64,000 bases of DNA from Anaerolinea thermolimosa (GCF_001050195.2 NZ_DF967965.1:2602069-2666068); one strand, 5' to 3'. Positions 16,818 through 26,324 are shown, counted from the first letter of the stretch. Notes: generated from the sequence alone by a model not told the origin. Numbers and translations: made by a program.

Positions 16818-19096
16818 CGATCCTTCCCCAACTCTTGCCATAAGGTCTCTATAGGTAAATATGGCACCGGTAAATTTTCCCTCTGAAAATATCCTTGGCT
16901 GAAATCATCATAGCCAAAAGACAACCACGTTGTAATAAACGCAAGGGCTTTCTCATCACAGCCAGAAGCCTGAGAGAACTTCCCTTCAGCCTCATATACT
17001 TTACCAAGAGCTTTATACATTTCTACGGATGGAGGTCCAATAAACAACGCCGTTTGGAGTGCTTTCTCCGCCTTTGTCCATTGACCAAGTCTCATAAAAG
17101 CTATTCCCAGGCCAAAATAACCCTGTGCATCATTCAAACCAATGGTCTTTTGAAAATACTCCACTGCGCCAGCCGCATCCCCTGCCTCAATCATCCGCCA
17201 CCCTTCCCCTTCATAAGGGAACCTCTGGGATTCGCTCTCCACGATCTGATTCCACATCGGAGAAGCAGGCAATACTTCCCATAATGATAAGGAAGGCTGT
17301 AAGAGTAAGGCCTGACGATATGCTTTCTGTGCCTCGTCAATCTCGCCCTGGGCTTCGTATAAAGAGCCGACAAGCAACTGAAGCCCTGCCGATCCAGGGG
17401 CACGCTTAACAGCCTCATCAAGGCTGGCAAACGCCTCCCGACGGTCACCCGCCCACCATTGCAATACCGCCAGGTTTGCCCAGCCCAATGCAAATTCAGG
17501 CTGAGCATAAACCATCTGTTGGACGTCCTGTATCGCTGCCTCCAGCAGAGACGAATTCACAACCGCACCCTGGGCATCAATGGCCAGCTTTGCTTCTGCA
17601 ATTCCCTTCTGGAAACGATAAAAGCTCAACCCCGGATCTTTTTCCACTGCCTCAGTAAGCTCCTCCTGAGCCAGCGACCAGTGATCAACCCGGACAGCGT
17701 CCATAGCTGTCTGATAATGGCTCCAGCCCCTGAGCATATAGATACCCCATCCTGCCGCAATGCCCCAACCTGCCAGCAGTAGCACACCTTGCCAGCATAA
17801 TTTCTTCCGCGTGTTTCCACTCTGATTATTTGAAGGGGGCATCAGGCTCACCAAAAGCGCGGCCGTCAGATGGTTAATCAAGAAGGTATCCTGAGGTACA
17901 TCAAACTGACTATGCACAGCTAACCCGACCAGGGCCGCCAGCGCTCCGGCGAGCATGGTTCGTTCTCCCTTTTTCCCGGTTCTCCAGCGGCGCCAGCCAC
18001 TCCAGACCACCACCATCCCCAAACCCAGAAGGATAAGCAGGCTCAGGAACCCGCTCTCACCCAAAACATCTAAAAAGTACTGGTGGGCATGAGATAACAA
18101 AACGCCAGGTGGAATTGAAAAAAATTGCATAAAATATCTTGGAAAGGTTCCCGGCCCCGTGCCCAACCATGGGCGTTGAGCGAACATCTCAATGGCCACA
18201 TGCCAGATGTAAAAACGCGGGTTCCCCGGTGGGTGGGTTGGATGTTGAGACTGGCGCAGAAAAAGCCCGCCAGCCACACCAGCAAGAGCCATTATTACAA
18301 TCACCCTGGCCATAAGCTTCCAGCCTGTAATCCTTAATTGCTGCCATGCCCTGGAAATCTTTTCTCGCCGGTCTACTGCGAGAAGTATGCCCAGGGTGAT
18401 CGTTGCCGCCAGAGCACTCAACCACCCTCCCCGCGAGGATGTAAAATACAGCAAGGCCAGGCACAGGCCAGTATAAACCCCGAGAATCCACCTCAGCCAT
18501 TTTCTGGGGCTTGCCAGCAGGCGTACCGCCGCCAACGGCCAGAGACAGTTTAAATAAGCCGCAAGAATATTGGCATGCCTAATAGTTGCCTGTATACGAA
18601 CCGTAGCCGGAGGGATGGGTTGCTCCCACCCCCCGATGGAAAACCATTGCCTGTACCATTCCAGTAATTCCTTAAAACCAAAGACAAGGAAAATCCCCCC
18701 TGCTGCAATCGTCATTTGGAGCCAGATTTCTACTCTTTTACCCGCCCTCTCCAGATCGACCATCATATAAAATACAAGCACGCATACCAGCTCATATCCC
18801 CAACGTTCCAGACTCACCCGTGGATCTATGGAGGCCAGAGCACTGAAAAGGCATACAATCACCCAGAGAAGTAATGGCCAATCAAGGGGAGTGGATGGAA
18901 AAGGTCTCCTTCGTAGAAATCGCCAGACCATCCAGCCCAGCCCCCCCAGAACAATCAGCCAGGTATTGATCCACACCAGGGGATAAAGAATTCTCCCGGA
19001 ATATTTTCCCCCTGCGAAGGCAAGATAAAATGCAAGAAGGAGTAAACCTGATCGAGTGAGTACCCGGTCCCAGGAAACTTGAGATAGATGCTTCAA
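16814..19096 (-). CDS. O-antigen ligase/polymerase-like membrane protein with TPR domain
   Basis: 760 residues. Residues 1 to about 430 have 10-12 membrane segments with the Wzy_C/WaaL-family signatures RHANILAAYLN (near 180), FTSSRGGWL (near 220) and GTGPGTFPRYF with LLSHAHQYFLDVLGESG (about 305-345; the histidine/glutamate loop). Residues about 470-760 form tetratricopeptide repeats with alternating A-x-G-x-x-Y/F patterns. The protein would join or polymerise lipid-linked glycan at the outer membrane face. It is the first gene of the minus-strand operon and is coupled to the flippase by GTGA. Whether it is ligase or polymerase cannot be told from sequence. Confidence 0.85.
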   Translation of the reverse strand: MKHLSQVSWDRVLTRSGLLLLAFYLAFAGGKYSGRILYPLVWINTWLIVLGGLGWMVWRFLRRRPFPSTPLDWPLLLWVIVCLFSALASIDPRVSLERWGYELVCVLVFYMMVDLERAGKRVEIWLQMTIAAGGIFLVFGFKELLEWYRQWFSIGGWEQPIPPATVRIQATIRHANILAAYLNCLWPLAAVRLLASPRKWLRWILGVYTGLCLALLYFTSSRGGWLSALAATITLGILLAVDRREKISRAWQQLRITGWKLMARVIVIMALAGVAGGLFLRQSQHPTHPPGNPRFYIWHVAIEMFAQRPWLGTGPGTFPRYFMQFFSIPPGVLLSHAHQYFLDVLGESGFLSLLILLGLGMVVVWSGWRRWRTGKKGERTMLAGALAALVGLAVHSQFDVPQDTFLINHLTAALLVSLMPPSNNQSGNTRKKLCWQGVLLLAGWGIAAGWGIYMLRGWSHYQTAMDAVRVDHWSLAQEELTEAVEKDPGLSFYRFQKGIAEAKLAIDAQGAVVNSSLLEAAIQDVQQMVYAQPEFALGWANLAVLQWWAGDRREAFASLDEAVKRAPGSAGLQLLVGSLYEAQGEIDEAQKAYRQALLLQPSLSLWEVLPASPMWNQIVESESQRFPYEGEGWRMIEAGDAAGAVEYFQKTIGLNDAQGYFGLGIAFMRLGQWTKAEKALQTALFIGPPSVEMYKALGKVYEAEGKFSQASGCDEKALAFITTWLSFGYDDFSQGYFQRENLPVPYLPIETLWQELGKDR

Positions 19097-19202
19097 CGTA
19101 TTCTCCCGATAACCTCTAGATTAATTCCCATTTTATAGGATTTTCACCTCAGCGCACCTTGCGGTTGGCTTGCACCTCTCCGAATCATGGTCAAATTCTG
19201 GC

Positions 19203-19208
19203 TATAAT
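19203..19208 (+). promoter_or_regulatory. -10 element upstream of the bi-domain oxidoreductase
   Basis: TATAAT hexamer in the 145-bp divergent gap. I see no good -35. The gene start at 19242 is preceded by GGAGG at 19224-19228, farther away than usual (13 nt). Confidence 0.4.
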
Positions 19209-19241
19209 AGCCATAACCTTGATGGAGGGTAACCCTTTTTC

Positions 19242-21383
19242 ATGAAACAATTAATTCAGAACATTCGCAACGGAAAGGCTGAGGTTGCTGAAGTGCCCTG
19301 CCCTGCACCGCGGCGTGGAACTGCCCTGGTGCGTACCGCTGTTTCCCTGGTCTCGGCAGGAACGGAACGTATGGTCGTGGAATTTGCCGAAAAAAACCTC
19401 CTGGAAAAAGCACGTTCCCGCCCCGACCTGGTGCGCCAGGCCCTGGAGAAAGCCCGCCGCGAAGGGTTCCTTTCCACCGTGCAATCCATTTTTAATCGCC
19501 TTGACCAGCCAATGGCGTTAGGCTATTCCGCCGCCGGTACCATCCTTGCGATCGGTGAAGGGTTGCAGGGCTTCCAGCCCGGCGATCGAGTGGCCTGCGC
19601 TGGCGGAGGTTATGCCGTCCATGCTGAATATATCGTTGTTCCGCAAAACTTAATGGTAAAGCTCCCCGACCATGTAGGTTTCGAGTCCGCCGCGTTTACC
19701 ACCCTTGGAGCCATCGCCCTGCATGGTTTCCGGCTGGCTTCTCCCCAGGTTGGAGAGTCGATCGCCGTCATTGGGCTCGGGTTGCTCGGTCTGCTGACTT
19801 GCAGCATTGCCCGTGCCGCTGGCTGCCAGGTGTTCGGGGTAGATCGGGCCTCAGAGCGCGTGGCCCTGGCAGAAAAGCTCGGAACTCCCGCCTCCCTGCG
19901 TGAAAACGCCGAAGCCACCGCAAGGACTTTCACCAGAGGACGCGGTTTCGACGTCGTGCTCATCTGCGCGGATACTCCTTCCAGCGATCCTGTCGAGCTG
20001 GCCGGTGAGATTGCCCGTGACCGGGGGAGAGTGGTAGCCATTGGGAATGTGGGCCTGAATATTCCCCGAAAATTGTATTACCAGCGAGAACTCACCTTTC
20101 AGGTTTCTCGATCGTATGGGCCGGGGCGGTACGACCCCGTCTACGAAGAGAAAGGGCAGGATTATCCCATCGGCTATGTGCGTTGGAGTGAGGGACGTAA
20201 CCTGGAAGCCATTGTCGATCTCATGTCCACAGGCCGCCTCGACCCGCACCCGCTGATCACCCATCGCTTTCCCATCGATGAAGCCCCCGCAGCTTACGAA
20301 CTGATCACCGGCCGGAAGCGCGAACCTTTTCTGGGGGTACTGCTCACCTACCCGACCGCTGAGGGCACTCACCCGCAACGAAGGGTGGATCTCCGGCCAG
20401 GCTCATCGCTTCCCGTAGCACGTCCAACAGTGGGCGTACTGGGGGCGGGGAATTATGCCATGGCCGTCTTTTTACCGATCCTTCAAAAAGCGGGAGGCAT
20501 CGAATTGGCCGGCATTGCCTCGGCCTCAGGCCTTTCTGCACGTCATGCAGCTCAAAAGTTCGGCTTCCGGTTTGCCGCCTCTGACGAAAGCGAAATCCTC
20601 GATCGCCCTGAAATCAATACCGTGGTTGTGCTCACCCCGCATCATCGCCATGCCGATCAGGTGCTTCACGCTCTCCGCGCCGGGAAACACGTTTACTGTG
20701 AAAAACCCCTCGCATTAAGGCAGCAAGCGCTGGACGAAATTGAAACTGTATTACAGGCAGATGGAACCCCTCGATTAATGGTTGGCTTCAACCGGCGTTT
20801 TGCTCCACTCGCAGGGCAACTCCACGCCGCCCTGCAGCGCCGGAGCGAACCCCTTATGGCCCATTATCGGGTCAATGCTGGCTTCCTCCCCGCCACCCAT
20901 TGGACACAGGACCCGGAAACAGGCGGTGGACGCATGGTCGGTGAAGGGTGCCACTTTATCGACTTCCTCACCTTCCTCGTCGGTCAGCCTCCGGTCAGCC
21001 TTGAAGTTCGCGCCTTGCCCGATGCCGGAGTGTATCATCAAGACAACGCATTGGTTACCCTGACTTTTCCTGATGGTTCTATTGGAACACTGGCCTACCT
21101 GGCCAATGGAGACCGCGCTGTTCCCAAAGAGCGCCTTGAAGTCTTTTGCGGTGGCATGGTCGCCATTCTGGACGATTTTCGCCAGCTTGAAATCACCTCC
21201 AAGGGCAAACGTACCGTTACCCGTTTACCCTTCGGCCAGGACAAGGGGCATCGAGCTGCCTGGAGCGCATTTATGGAGAGTATCCGCACCGGTGGCCTCC
21301 CTCCCATTCCTTACGATCAACTCCTGGCGGTTAGCCGTGCCGCCATTCAGGCACAGTCAAAGTTATCCGGAGCGCAGAACTGA
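19242..21383 (+). CDS. Bi-domain oxidoreductase (MDR-like plus GFO/IDH/MocA)
   Basis: 713-residue fusion. Residues 1 to about 375 resemble medium-chain dehydrogenase/reductases, with the cofactor fold VIGLGLLGLLTC (near 178). Residues about 395-713 are a GFO/IDH/MocA-type sugar oxidoreductase with VGVLGAGNYAMAVF at the nucleotide-binding start and the catalytic YCEKPLAL (near 485). Such fusions often sit beside heparinase II/III-like genes in glycan loci, as here (24 nt to the next gene). They are thought to modify nucleotide sugars or glycan intermediates, but the reaction is not established. The gene is GC-rich and intact. Confidence 0.85.
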   Translation: MKQLIQNIRNGKAEVAEVPCPAPRRGTALVRTAVSLVSAGTERMVVEFAEKNLLEKARSRPDLVRQALEKARREGFLSTVQSIFNRLDQPMALGYSAAGTILAIGEGLQGFQPGDRVACAGGGYAVHAEYIVVPQNLMVKLPDHVGFESAAFTTLGAIALHGFRLASPQVGESIAVIGLGLLGLLTCSIARAAGCQVFGVDRASERVALAEKLGTPASLRENAEATARTFTRGRGFDVVLICADTPSSDPVELAGEIARDRGRVVAIGNVGLNIPRKLYYQRELTFQVSRSYGPGRYDPVYEEKGQDYPIGYVRWSEGRNLEAIVDLMSTGRLDPHPLITHRFPIDEAPAAYELITGRKREPFLGVLLTYPTAEGTHPQRRVDLRPGSSLPVARPTVGVLGAGNYAMAVFLPILQKAGGIELAGIASASGLSARHAAQKFGFRFAASDESEILDRPEINTVVVLTPHHRHADQVLHALRAGKHVYCEKPLALRQQALDEIETVLQADGTPRLMVGFNRRFAPLAGQLHAALQRRSEPLMAHYRVNAGFLPATHWTQDPETGGGRMVGEGCHFIDFLTFLVGQPPVSLEVRALPDAGVYHQDNALVTLTFPDGSIGTLAYLANGDRAVPKERLEVFCGGMVAILDDFRQLEITSKGKRTVTRLPFGQDKGHRAAWSAFMESIRTGGLPPIPYDQLLAVSRAAIQAQSKLSGAQN

Positions 21384-21406
21384 TTTTTCCTCAGAGAGTA
21401 CCCTCC

Positions 21407-23395
21407 GTGAATGGATTTCAGTCCGCGGTGAAATACCTTAAGGTTGCCCGTGTACTCGGGCTCCGCGCAATTGGATGGTACCTGGTTTATCAGGCCGGGC
21501 TGCGCAGTGGGCATTATCGCCGTTCTACTCCCTCAAAGAGGGAGACTCGTACTCTCTCCCTGCGTCCGGCCTGGCCTCTTCCGCCTGTTGAACTGGTTAA
21601 AGGGGTCCTGGGAGACGCTGGCTGTTCCGATCTCCTGGCCGAAGCGGACGAAATTACAGAGGGGCGCATACGGCTCTTTGGAGGGCCATCCGTGAACATA
21701 GACCTCGCCCCACCCTCTCCTCTGCACCACTGGACGGATTACGAACAGCGAAAGGCCTCTCCCGGCGCTGAAGACGTGAAGCTCATCTGGGAGCCCGCCC
21801 GATTCGGTTTTGCCTACACCCTTGGGAGGGCCTACCATATCACTCATGATGAGCGTTATGCTGAAGCCTTCTGGACCTTTTTTGAAGCTTTCGATCAGGC
21901 TAACCCGCCCAACCTGGGGCCGAATTGGGTTTCGGCCCAGGAAGTGGCCTTACGGCTGCTGGCCCTGGCATTTGCCAGCACAGTGTTTTCTACCTCACCC
22001 CACAGCACCTCTGCCCGGCAAGTACGGCTTGCCCAGTCGGTAGCCGAACACGCCAGCCGCATCCCTCATACCCTTCCCTATGCGCGCGCTCAGCAGAACA
22101 ACCATCACCTGAGCGAAGCCCTTGGCCTCTATATGGCAGGGGTAGTTCTTCTAGACCATCCTCTGGCCGCTCGCTGTCGAGAACTGGGCTGGCGTGAGCT
22201 CAACCAGGCTTTGCAGAGTCAGATCGAACCTGACGGCACCTACACGCAACATTCTACCAATTACCACCGCCTGATGCTCCAGGCAGCCCTGCTGGCAGAT
22301 ACCATCCGGCGTTCGCAACAGCGAGCCTGGCCTTCTCTGACTCTCCAACGCCTGCAGGCAGCCTCTGGCTGGCTGTACCATCATCTCGACCTTCTCAGCG
22401 GGCGCGTGCCTAATCTGGGGCACAACGATGGCGCATACATCCTCCCGCTTGCCTCTGGCGGCTTCTCGGACTTTCGTCCGACGATCCAGGCGTGCGCCCG
22501 GGCTTTCGGTTCCCCACTGCTCCTCCCCCCTGGCCCCTGGGACGAGCTTTCCCTCTGGCTTGGTTTAGAGAATGCCCACCCGGCAGAGCCAGCCACCCCA
22601 TATGTTTCCCCGCCCTCGCCCATGCCCAGGCTCACCCATCCCGGTGGGAAGGGCTGGGCCAGCCTGCGTGCAGTGCACCTGAAAAACCGTCCATCTCATG
22701 CCGATCAGCTCCATGTAGAGATCTGGTTTGAAGGCGAAAACCTGGCCATGGATGCCGGAACGTACCGCTATAACGCCCTCCCACCCTGGGACAACGCCCT
22801 GGCCTGTACAGCTGTCCACAACACCGTCACCGTGGATGACATTGATCAGATGACCCGCGCCGGTAAATTCCTCTGGGTCGATCTGGCTCAGGCAAAATAT
22901 ACCGCTCTTTCTCCGCAATCCATCTGTGCCGAACAGGACGGCTATCACCGGCTGGGAATCCGGCATCGTCGTGAAATCTTCAGCACAGAAGGGGGATGGA
23001 TGATTCATGATGACCTTCTGCCATCCCCTTCTGGAACCCCCCATCGGCACCGCTTTACCCTGCACTGGTTGTTACCTGACTGGCCCTGTGAAATGCCTTC
23101 TCAGAATGCGCTTACCCTGTATGGAAAATCCTTTCTTTTGACCGTGCAGGTCACAGTCACCTCCCCCGTGCAAAATCCCGGAGAAGAACCTTTACTGCAA
23201 CTGATTCGCGCCAGCGAAAGCCTGGTCGGCCCACCCTCTCCAGCACCCATCTTTGGCTGGGTTTCGCCAACGTACAATCTGCGCCAGCCAGCCCTCAGCT
23301 TACGATTAAGCCTGAATGCTATGGCTCCGGTGCATTTCACCACCTCCTTCATCATCCAGAATCAACCCACGGCCTCTGCCCGGAGGTCAGGATGA
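21407..23395 (+). CDS. Heparinase II/III family protein
   Basis: 662 residues in two parts: an alpha/alpha-barrel region (about 60-370), with YARAQQNNHHLSEALGLYMAG and the STNYHRLMLQ stretch typical of the superfamily, and a beta-sandwich region (about 400-640) containing HLKNRPSHADQLHVEIW and GTYRYN, which hold conserved metal/substrate residues of heparinase II/III and alginate lyases. No signal peptide is visible, unlike secreted lyases, which fits the intracellular or membrane-associated homologues of EPS loci. The start is GTG at 21407. It is probably co-transcribed with the oxidoreductase. It may cleave or edit the glycan; this is inferred. Confidence 0.82.
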   Translation: MNGFQSAVKYLKVARVLGLRAIGWYLVYQAGLRSGHYRRSTPSKRETRTLSLRPAWPLPPVELVKGVLGDAGCSDLLAEADEITEGRIRLFGGPSVNIDLAPPSPLHHWTDYEQRKASPGAEDVKLIWEPARFGFAYTLGRAYHITHDERYAEAFWTFFEAFDQANPPNLGPNWVSAQEVALRLLALAFASTVFSTSPHSTSARQVRLAQSVAEHASRIPHTLPYARAQQNNHHLSEALGLYMAGVVLLDHPLAARCRELGWRELNQALQSQIEPDGTYTQHSTNYHRLMLQAALLADTIRRSQQRAWPSLTLQRLQAASGWLYHHLDLLSGRVPNLGHNDGAYILPLASGGFSDFRPTIQACARAFGSPLLLPPGPWDELSLWLGLENAHPAEPATPYVSPPSPMPRLTHPGGKGWASLRAVHLKNRPSHADQLHVEIWFEGENLAMDAGTYRYNALPPWDNALACTAVHNTVTVDDIDQMTRAGKFLWVDLAQAKYTALSPQSICAEQDGYHRLGIRHRREIFSTEGGWMIHDDLLPSPSGTPHRHRFTLHWLLPDWPCEMPSQNALTLYGKSFLLTVQVTVTSPVQNPGEEPLLQLIRASESLVGPPSPAPIFGWVSPTYNLRQPALSLRLSLNAMAPVHFTTSFIIQNQPTASARRSG

Positions 23396-23455
23396 AACCA
23401 TCGAGACCGCGTGCAACAGAAAGTGGGATTTTCTATCCGCCCCATATGAATACGA

Positions 23456-23461
23456 TATAAT
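23456..23461 (+). promoter_or_regulatory. -10 element of the GmhB-like gene, leaderless arrangement
   Basis: TATAAT ends 6 nt before the ATG at 23468. Transcription would start at the ATG. No -35 and no ribosome site are visible. Confidence 0.45.
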
Positions 23462-23467
23462 GTTTTT

Positions 23468-24025
23468 ATGCACAGGGGATTGTTCCTTGATCGTGATGGG
23501 GTCATTATCGAAAACCGTGAAGAGTATGTGCGTTCCTGGGAAGATGTTGAAATTTACCCCCAGGCTCTGGAGGCCCTTGCAAGCCTCTCATCCACTCCCC
23601 TCAAAGTCGTCATCGTCACCAACCAGGCCGCCATCGGCAAAGGCCTGCTCACAATCCACAAAGCGGAAGAGATTAATCACCGGTTGATTGAGATTATTCG
23701 CGCTGCGGGCGGCGTGGTAGATGGCCTGTATCTTTGCCCGCACACCGCAGAAGACCACTGTACCTGTCGAAAACCACAACCTGGGCTCATCCTCCAGGCC
23801 GCCCGCGAATTGGGAATTGATCTGAGCCGCTCGGCGCTCATTGGAGATGCGCTCACCGATCTTCAGGCTGGCCAGGCGGCCGGCATTCCACAGTTAGCGC
23901 TCGTACGCACCGGACGCGGCGCCGCACAGGAGCCACTGGTACGCTCCAATGGATTCCCAAACGTCTCAGTCTTTGACCACCTTAAAGCGGCGGTGCATTT
24001 TTTACTTCCAACCCTGAGCGATTAA
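23468..24025 (+). CDS. gmhB: HAD-IIIA phosphatase (GmhB-like, D-glycero-D-manno-heptose 1,7-bisphosphate 7-phosphatase)
   Basis: 185-residue HAD hydrolase. The catalytic motif FLDRDGVII (6-14) supplies the two aspartates, IVTNQAAIGKG (about 48-58) is motif II, and KPQPG with IGDALTDLQAG gives motifs III and IV. The loop CPHTAEDHCTCRKP (near 87-100) matches the zinc-binding insert of GmhB and histidinol-phosphatase relatives. Placement at the end of a glycan locus suggests heptose precursor supply, although no other heptose genes are present in the window. Related substrates are possible. Confidence 0.8.
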   Translation: MHRGLFLDRDGVIIENREEYVRSWEDVEIYPQALEALASLSSTPLKVVIVTNQAAIGKGLLTIHKAEEINHRLIEIIRAAGGVVDGLYLCPHTAEDHCTCRKPQPGLILQAARELGIDLSRSALIGDALTDLQAGQAAGIPQLALVRTGRGAAQEPLVRSNGFPNVSVFDHLKAAVHFLLPTLSD

Positions 24026-24257
24026 TCCCCCCTCTCTCCTTTCCAGGCCGCAACTTTTCCACCCCTTTTTCGACCAAGAGAATAGAACTCACTTAACGGG
24101 TGAAGCTTTCTGAGATTTTCCGAGATAGCCGGACGAAATCCTTAATCGGTACCCAATAATTGCTTGCGCAACGGTTGTTTTTCCCTGTGCCATAACCAAC
24201 CGCATCCCTCCCAGCCACAGGAAAGCATCCTGAGGTTCAAGCCTGGAGTGTTTGCGG
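24026..24257. other. Intergenic gap before the secreted protein
   Basis: 232 bp without a credible reading frame, terminator or consensus promoter. A small palindrome TTGCGCAA occurs near 24168. Confidence 0.35.
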
Positions 24258-25709
24258 ATGTTCAAAAGAAGGAAATCTCTGTTCTGGTGCCTGCTGGCAG
24301 CTCTCTTTATTCCCTCTCAAATTGTGCTGGCCGTTGCCGGGCAGCAAGGGAGCGGCGGGTACTACAATTACCTGCCGGCTATCATGAATCGCTACGTGCA
24401 ACCCTATTCGGTGCGCGTCAACGTACCCTATTTTTCAGGCAACGCCTCTGATCATTTTTCAGAAGCCGCAATCTTCTGGTTTGGCAAAGTCACACCATCG
24501 GAAAATTATGCCGATATCCGTTTTGCCTATGATCAAACCAAACTTTGGGTTTACGTGGCCGTTTTCGATCAGTATCTCTGGTACAACCCCTCTCAATCGA
24601 ACCCTTCTACCCTCACCGACTGGGACGCCATCACCCTCTTAATCAATCTGAACGGCAACACGGGGAACTTTCCTGATACCAGCTCCTACCGCTTCATTGG
24701 CGCAATGAGCTGGACGAGCGATTATTCCGAACCCCGCTACCAGGCCGCTTATCAGGGAAACGGAACGGGATGGTCTCTGGCCTCGATTATTTTCAAAACC
24801 CGCCCTGGCTATCGAAGCCCCTTCAATGACAATACTAAGAGCGGGCGCGGATGGGCCATGACTTTTGAAATTCCCTTCTCCAGTCTGGGCTTTCCCGGGA
24901 AGCCCCCCGATGGCACCCTGTGGGGCGTGGGTGTGCAAATGCACGATCGAGACTCTCAGGCCGGGCCACCTCAACCCGTCAAGAACTGGCCCGATTTCAT
25001 GCAACGAGACACCCCCTCAACCTGGGCGCAGCTCCGCTTTGGCCTGCCAGCGTACGGCGCCCAGCCCGGCAGTCCCGCCGGTACAACCCTCATTCGCGAA
25101 GACGCATCCAGAGGCATTAACGTTCCAGATGCCGGTGTAGGAGGAACGCTCGGTAACCTTTGCCCGGGGGATGACAACTTTATCTGGAATCAATGGGGGA
25201 ACCTCAATTTTGGATCGGGAACGGGCGTCAACATCCAGAACCAGTCAGACGTAGCCGACTGGCCCTGCTTTTCAAAGTATTACATCACCTTCCCCCTTAA
25301 CGCCGTTCCATCGGGGAAGACCATCCTCTCAGCAAAACTGATCCTGCATCAATGGGGAGGGTCGGATGGAACACCCAAACCGGTAGCCTCGTTGATTCAG
25401 GTATTTACGGTTAAAGATGACTGGGGCGAGGGAAGTATCACCTGGAACAATGCCCCCCCTCCGCTTGAAAACGTGAGCCAGGCCTGGGTTGATGTGTATT
25501 TCATGCCAACCAACGCCTGGCCCGGGGCTGCCCGCGTGTGGGATGTAACCTACGCCGCCTCCCGTGCTTATGATACCGGGCAACCCCTGCGGCTAGCTCT
25601 CTATGAGGCCGACAGTAACTACCATTCGGGGAAACACTTCACCACCTCCGATGCAGAGAGCTGGAACATTGAAGGCCGGCCAGCACTGGAAATTAAATGG
25701 GGGAACTGA
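24258..25709 (+). CDS. Secreted protein with CBM9-like and DNRLRE-type domains
   Basis: 483 residues. A signal peptide (RRK then a hydrophobic core FWCLLAALFIPSQIVLA) is followed by NYLPAIMNRY. Residues about 55-270 resemble the DOMON-like carbohydrate-binding module 9 fold (DIRFAYDQTKLWVYVAVFDQ; DWDAITLLINLNG). Residues about 320-483 resemble DNRLRE/CBM96 modules, with DDWGEGSITWNNAPP and VWDVTYA. No catalytic domain is seen, so it probably binds a polysaccharide outside the cell. I prefer the ATG at 24258, preceded by GGAG; a TTG two codons upstream is possible. It stands alone between the glycan locus and the PEBP gene. Confidence 0.75.
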   Translation: MFKRRKSLFWCLLAALFIPSQIVLAVAGQQGSGGYYNYLPAIMNRYVQPYSVRVNVPYFSGNASDHFSEAAIFWFGKVTPSENYADIRFAYDQTKLWVYVAVFDQYLWYNPSQSNPSTLTDWDAITLLINLNGNTGNFPDTSSYRFIGAMSWTSDYSEPRYQAAYQGNGTGWSLASIIFKTRPGYRSPFNDNTKSGRGWAMTFEIPFSSLGFPGKPPDGTLWGVGVQMHDRDSQAGPPQPVKNWPDFMQRDTPSTWAQLRFGLPAYGAQPGSPAGTTLIREDASRGINVPDAGVGGTLGNLCPGDDNFIWNQWGNLNFGSGTGVNIQNQSDVADWPCFSKYYITFPLNAVPSGKTILSAKLILHQWGGSDGTPKPVASLIQVFTVKDDWGEGSITWNNAPPPLENVSQAWVDVYFMPTNAWPGAARVWDVTYAASRAYDTGQPLRLALYEADSNYHSGKHFTTSDAESWNIEGRPALEIKWGN

Positions 25710-25719
25710 TACACTGGAA

Positions 25720-25725
25720 TATAAT
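25720..25725 (+). promoter_or_regulatory. -10 element upstream of the PEBP lipoprotein
   Basis: TATAAT in the 63-bp gap before 25773, without a recognisable -35. Confidence 0.4.
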
Positions 25726-25772
25726 CAAAATCAATCGGTGCAGAAACGAGCGACCTTTCTGCCCTGGCACTT

Positions 25773-26324
25773 ATGGTGAAACTGTTCCTCTCGCTTATCC
25801 TCGTGCTTGGCATCACGGGCTGTAGTGCAATGGAGACCAGCTCCACAACGCTGCCGTCCATTGAGCTCTCATCGCCTGCTTTTCAGGCGGAGCAGCCCAT
25901 CCCTCCCCGCTATACCTGTGATGGCGAAGACAGCTCCCCTCCTCTGCAGTGGGGCGATCCTCCCGAAGGCACGCGCTCGTTTGCATTAATCATGGATGAC
26001 CCCGATGCCCCAGCTGGCACCTGGGTACACTGGGTGGTATACAACCTGCCCGGCGAAGTTCGAGAACTTCCTGAGGGGGCTTCACGCGCACGGGCCAGTG
26101 AGTTCTCCCTCCCTCAAGGGGCTGTTCAGGGTAAAACCAGTTTCAACCGCACCGATTACGGCGGCCCTTGCCCTCCTTCCGGGCAGCACCGATATTTCTT
26201 CCGTCTTTACGCACTCGATACCACCATAGAGGACGGCATCCTGGATAAAAAAGCCCTCCTGAAGGCCATGGAAGGCCACATCCTGGCTCAGGGAGAACTC
26301 ATGGGAGTATACCAACGCCAATGA
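25773..26324 (+). CDS. YbhB/YbcL family (PEBP-like) lipoprotein
   Basis: 183 residues of the phosphatidylethanolamine-binding-protein fold. A lipoprotein signal ends in LGITGC (cysteine near residue 17). Family motifs are PRYTCDGEDSSPPLQW (near 48), MDDPDAPAGTWVHWVVYN and YGGPCPPSGQHRYFFRLYAL, which shape the anion-binding pocket. The bacterial family's function is poorly known. It is coupled by ATGA to the Nudix gene at 26321. Confidence 0.88.
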   Translation: MVKLFLSLILVLGITGCSAMETSSTTLPSIELSSPAFQAEQPIPPRYTCDGEDSSPPLQWGDPPEGTRSFALIMDDPDAPAGTWVHWVVYNLPGEVRELPEGASRARASEFSLPQGAVQGKTSFNRTDYGGPCPPSGQHRYFFRLYALDTTIEDGILDKKALLKAMEGHILAQGELMGVYQRQ

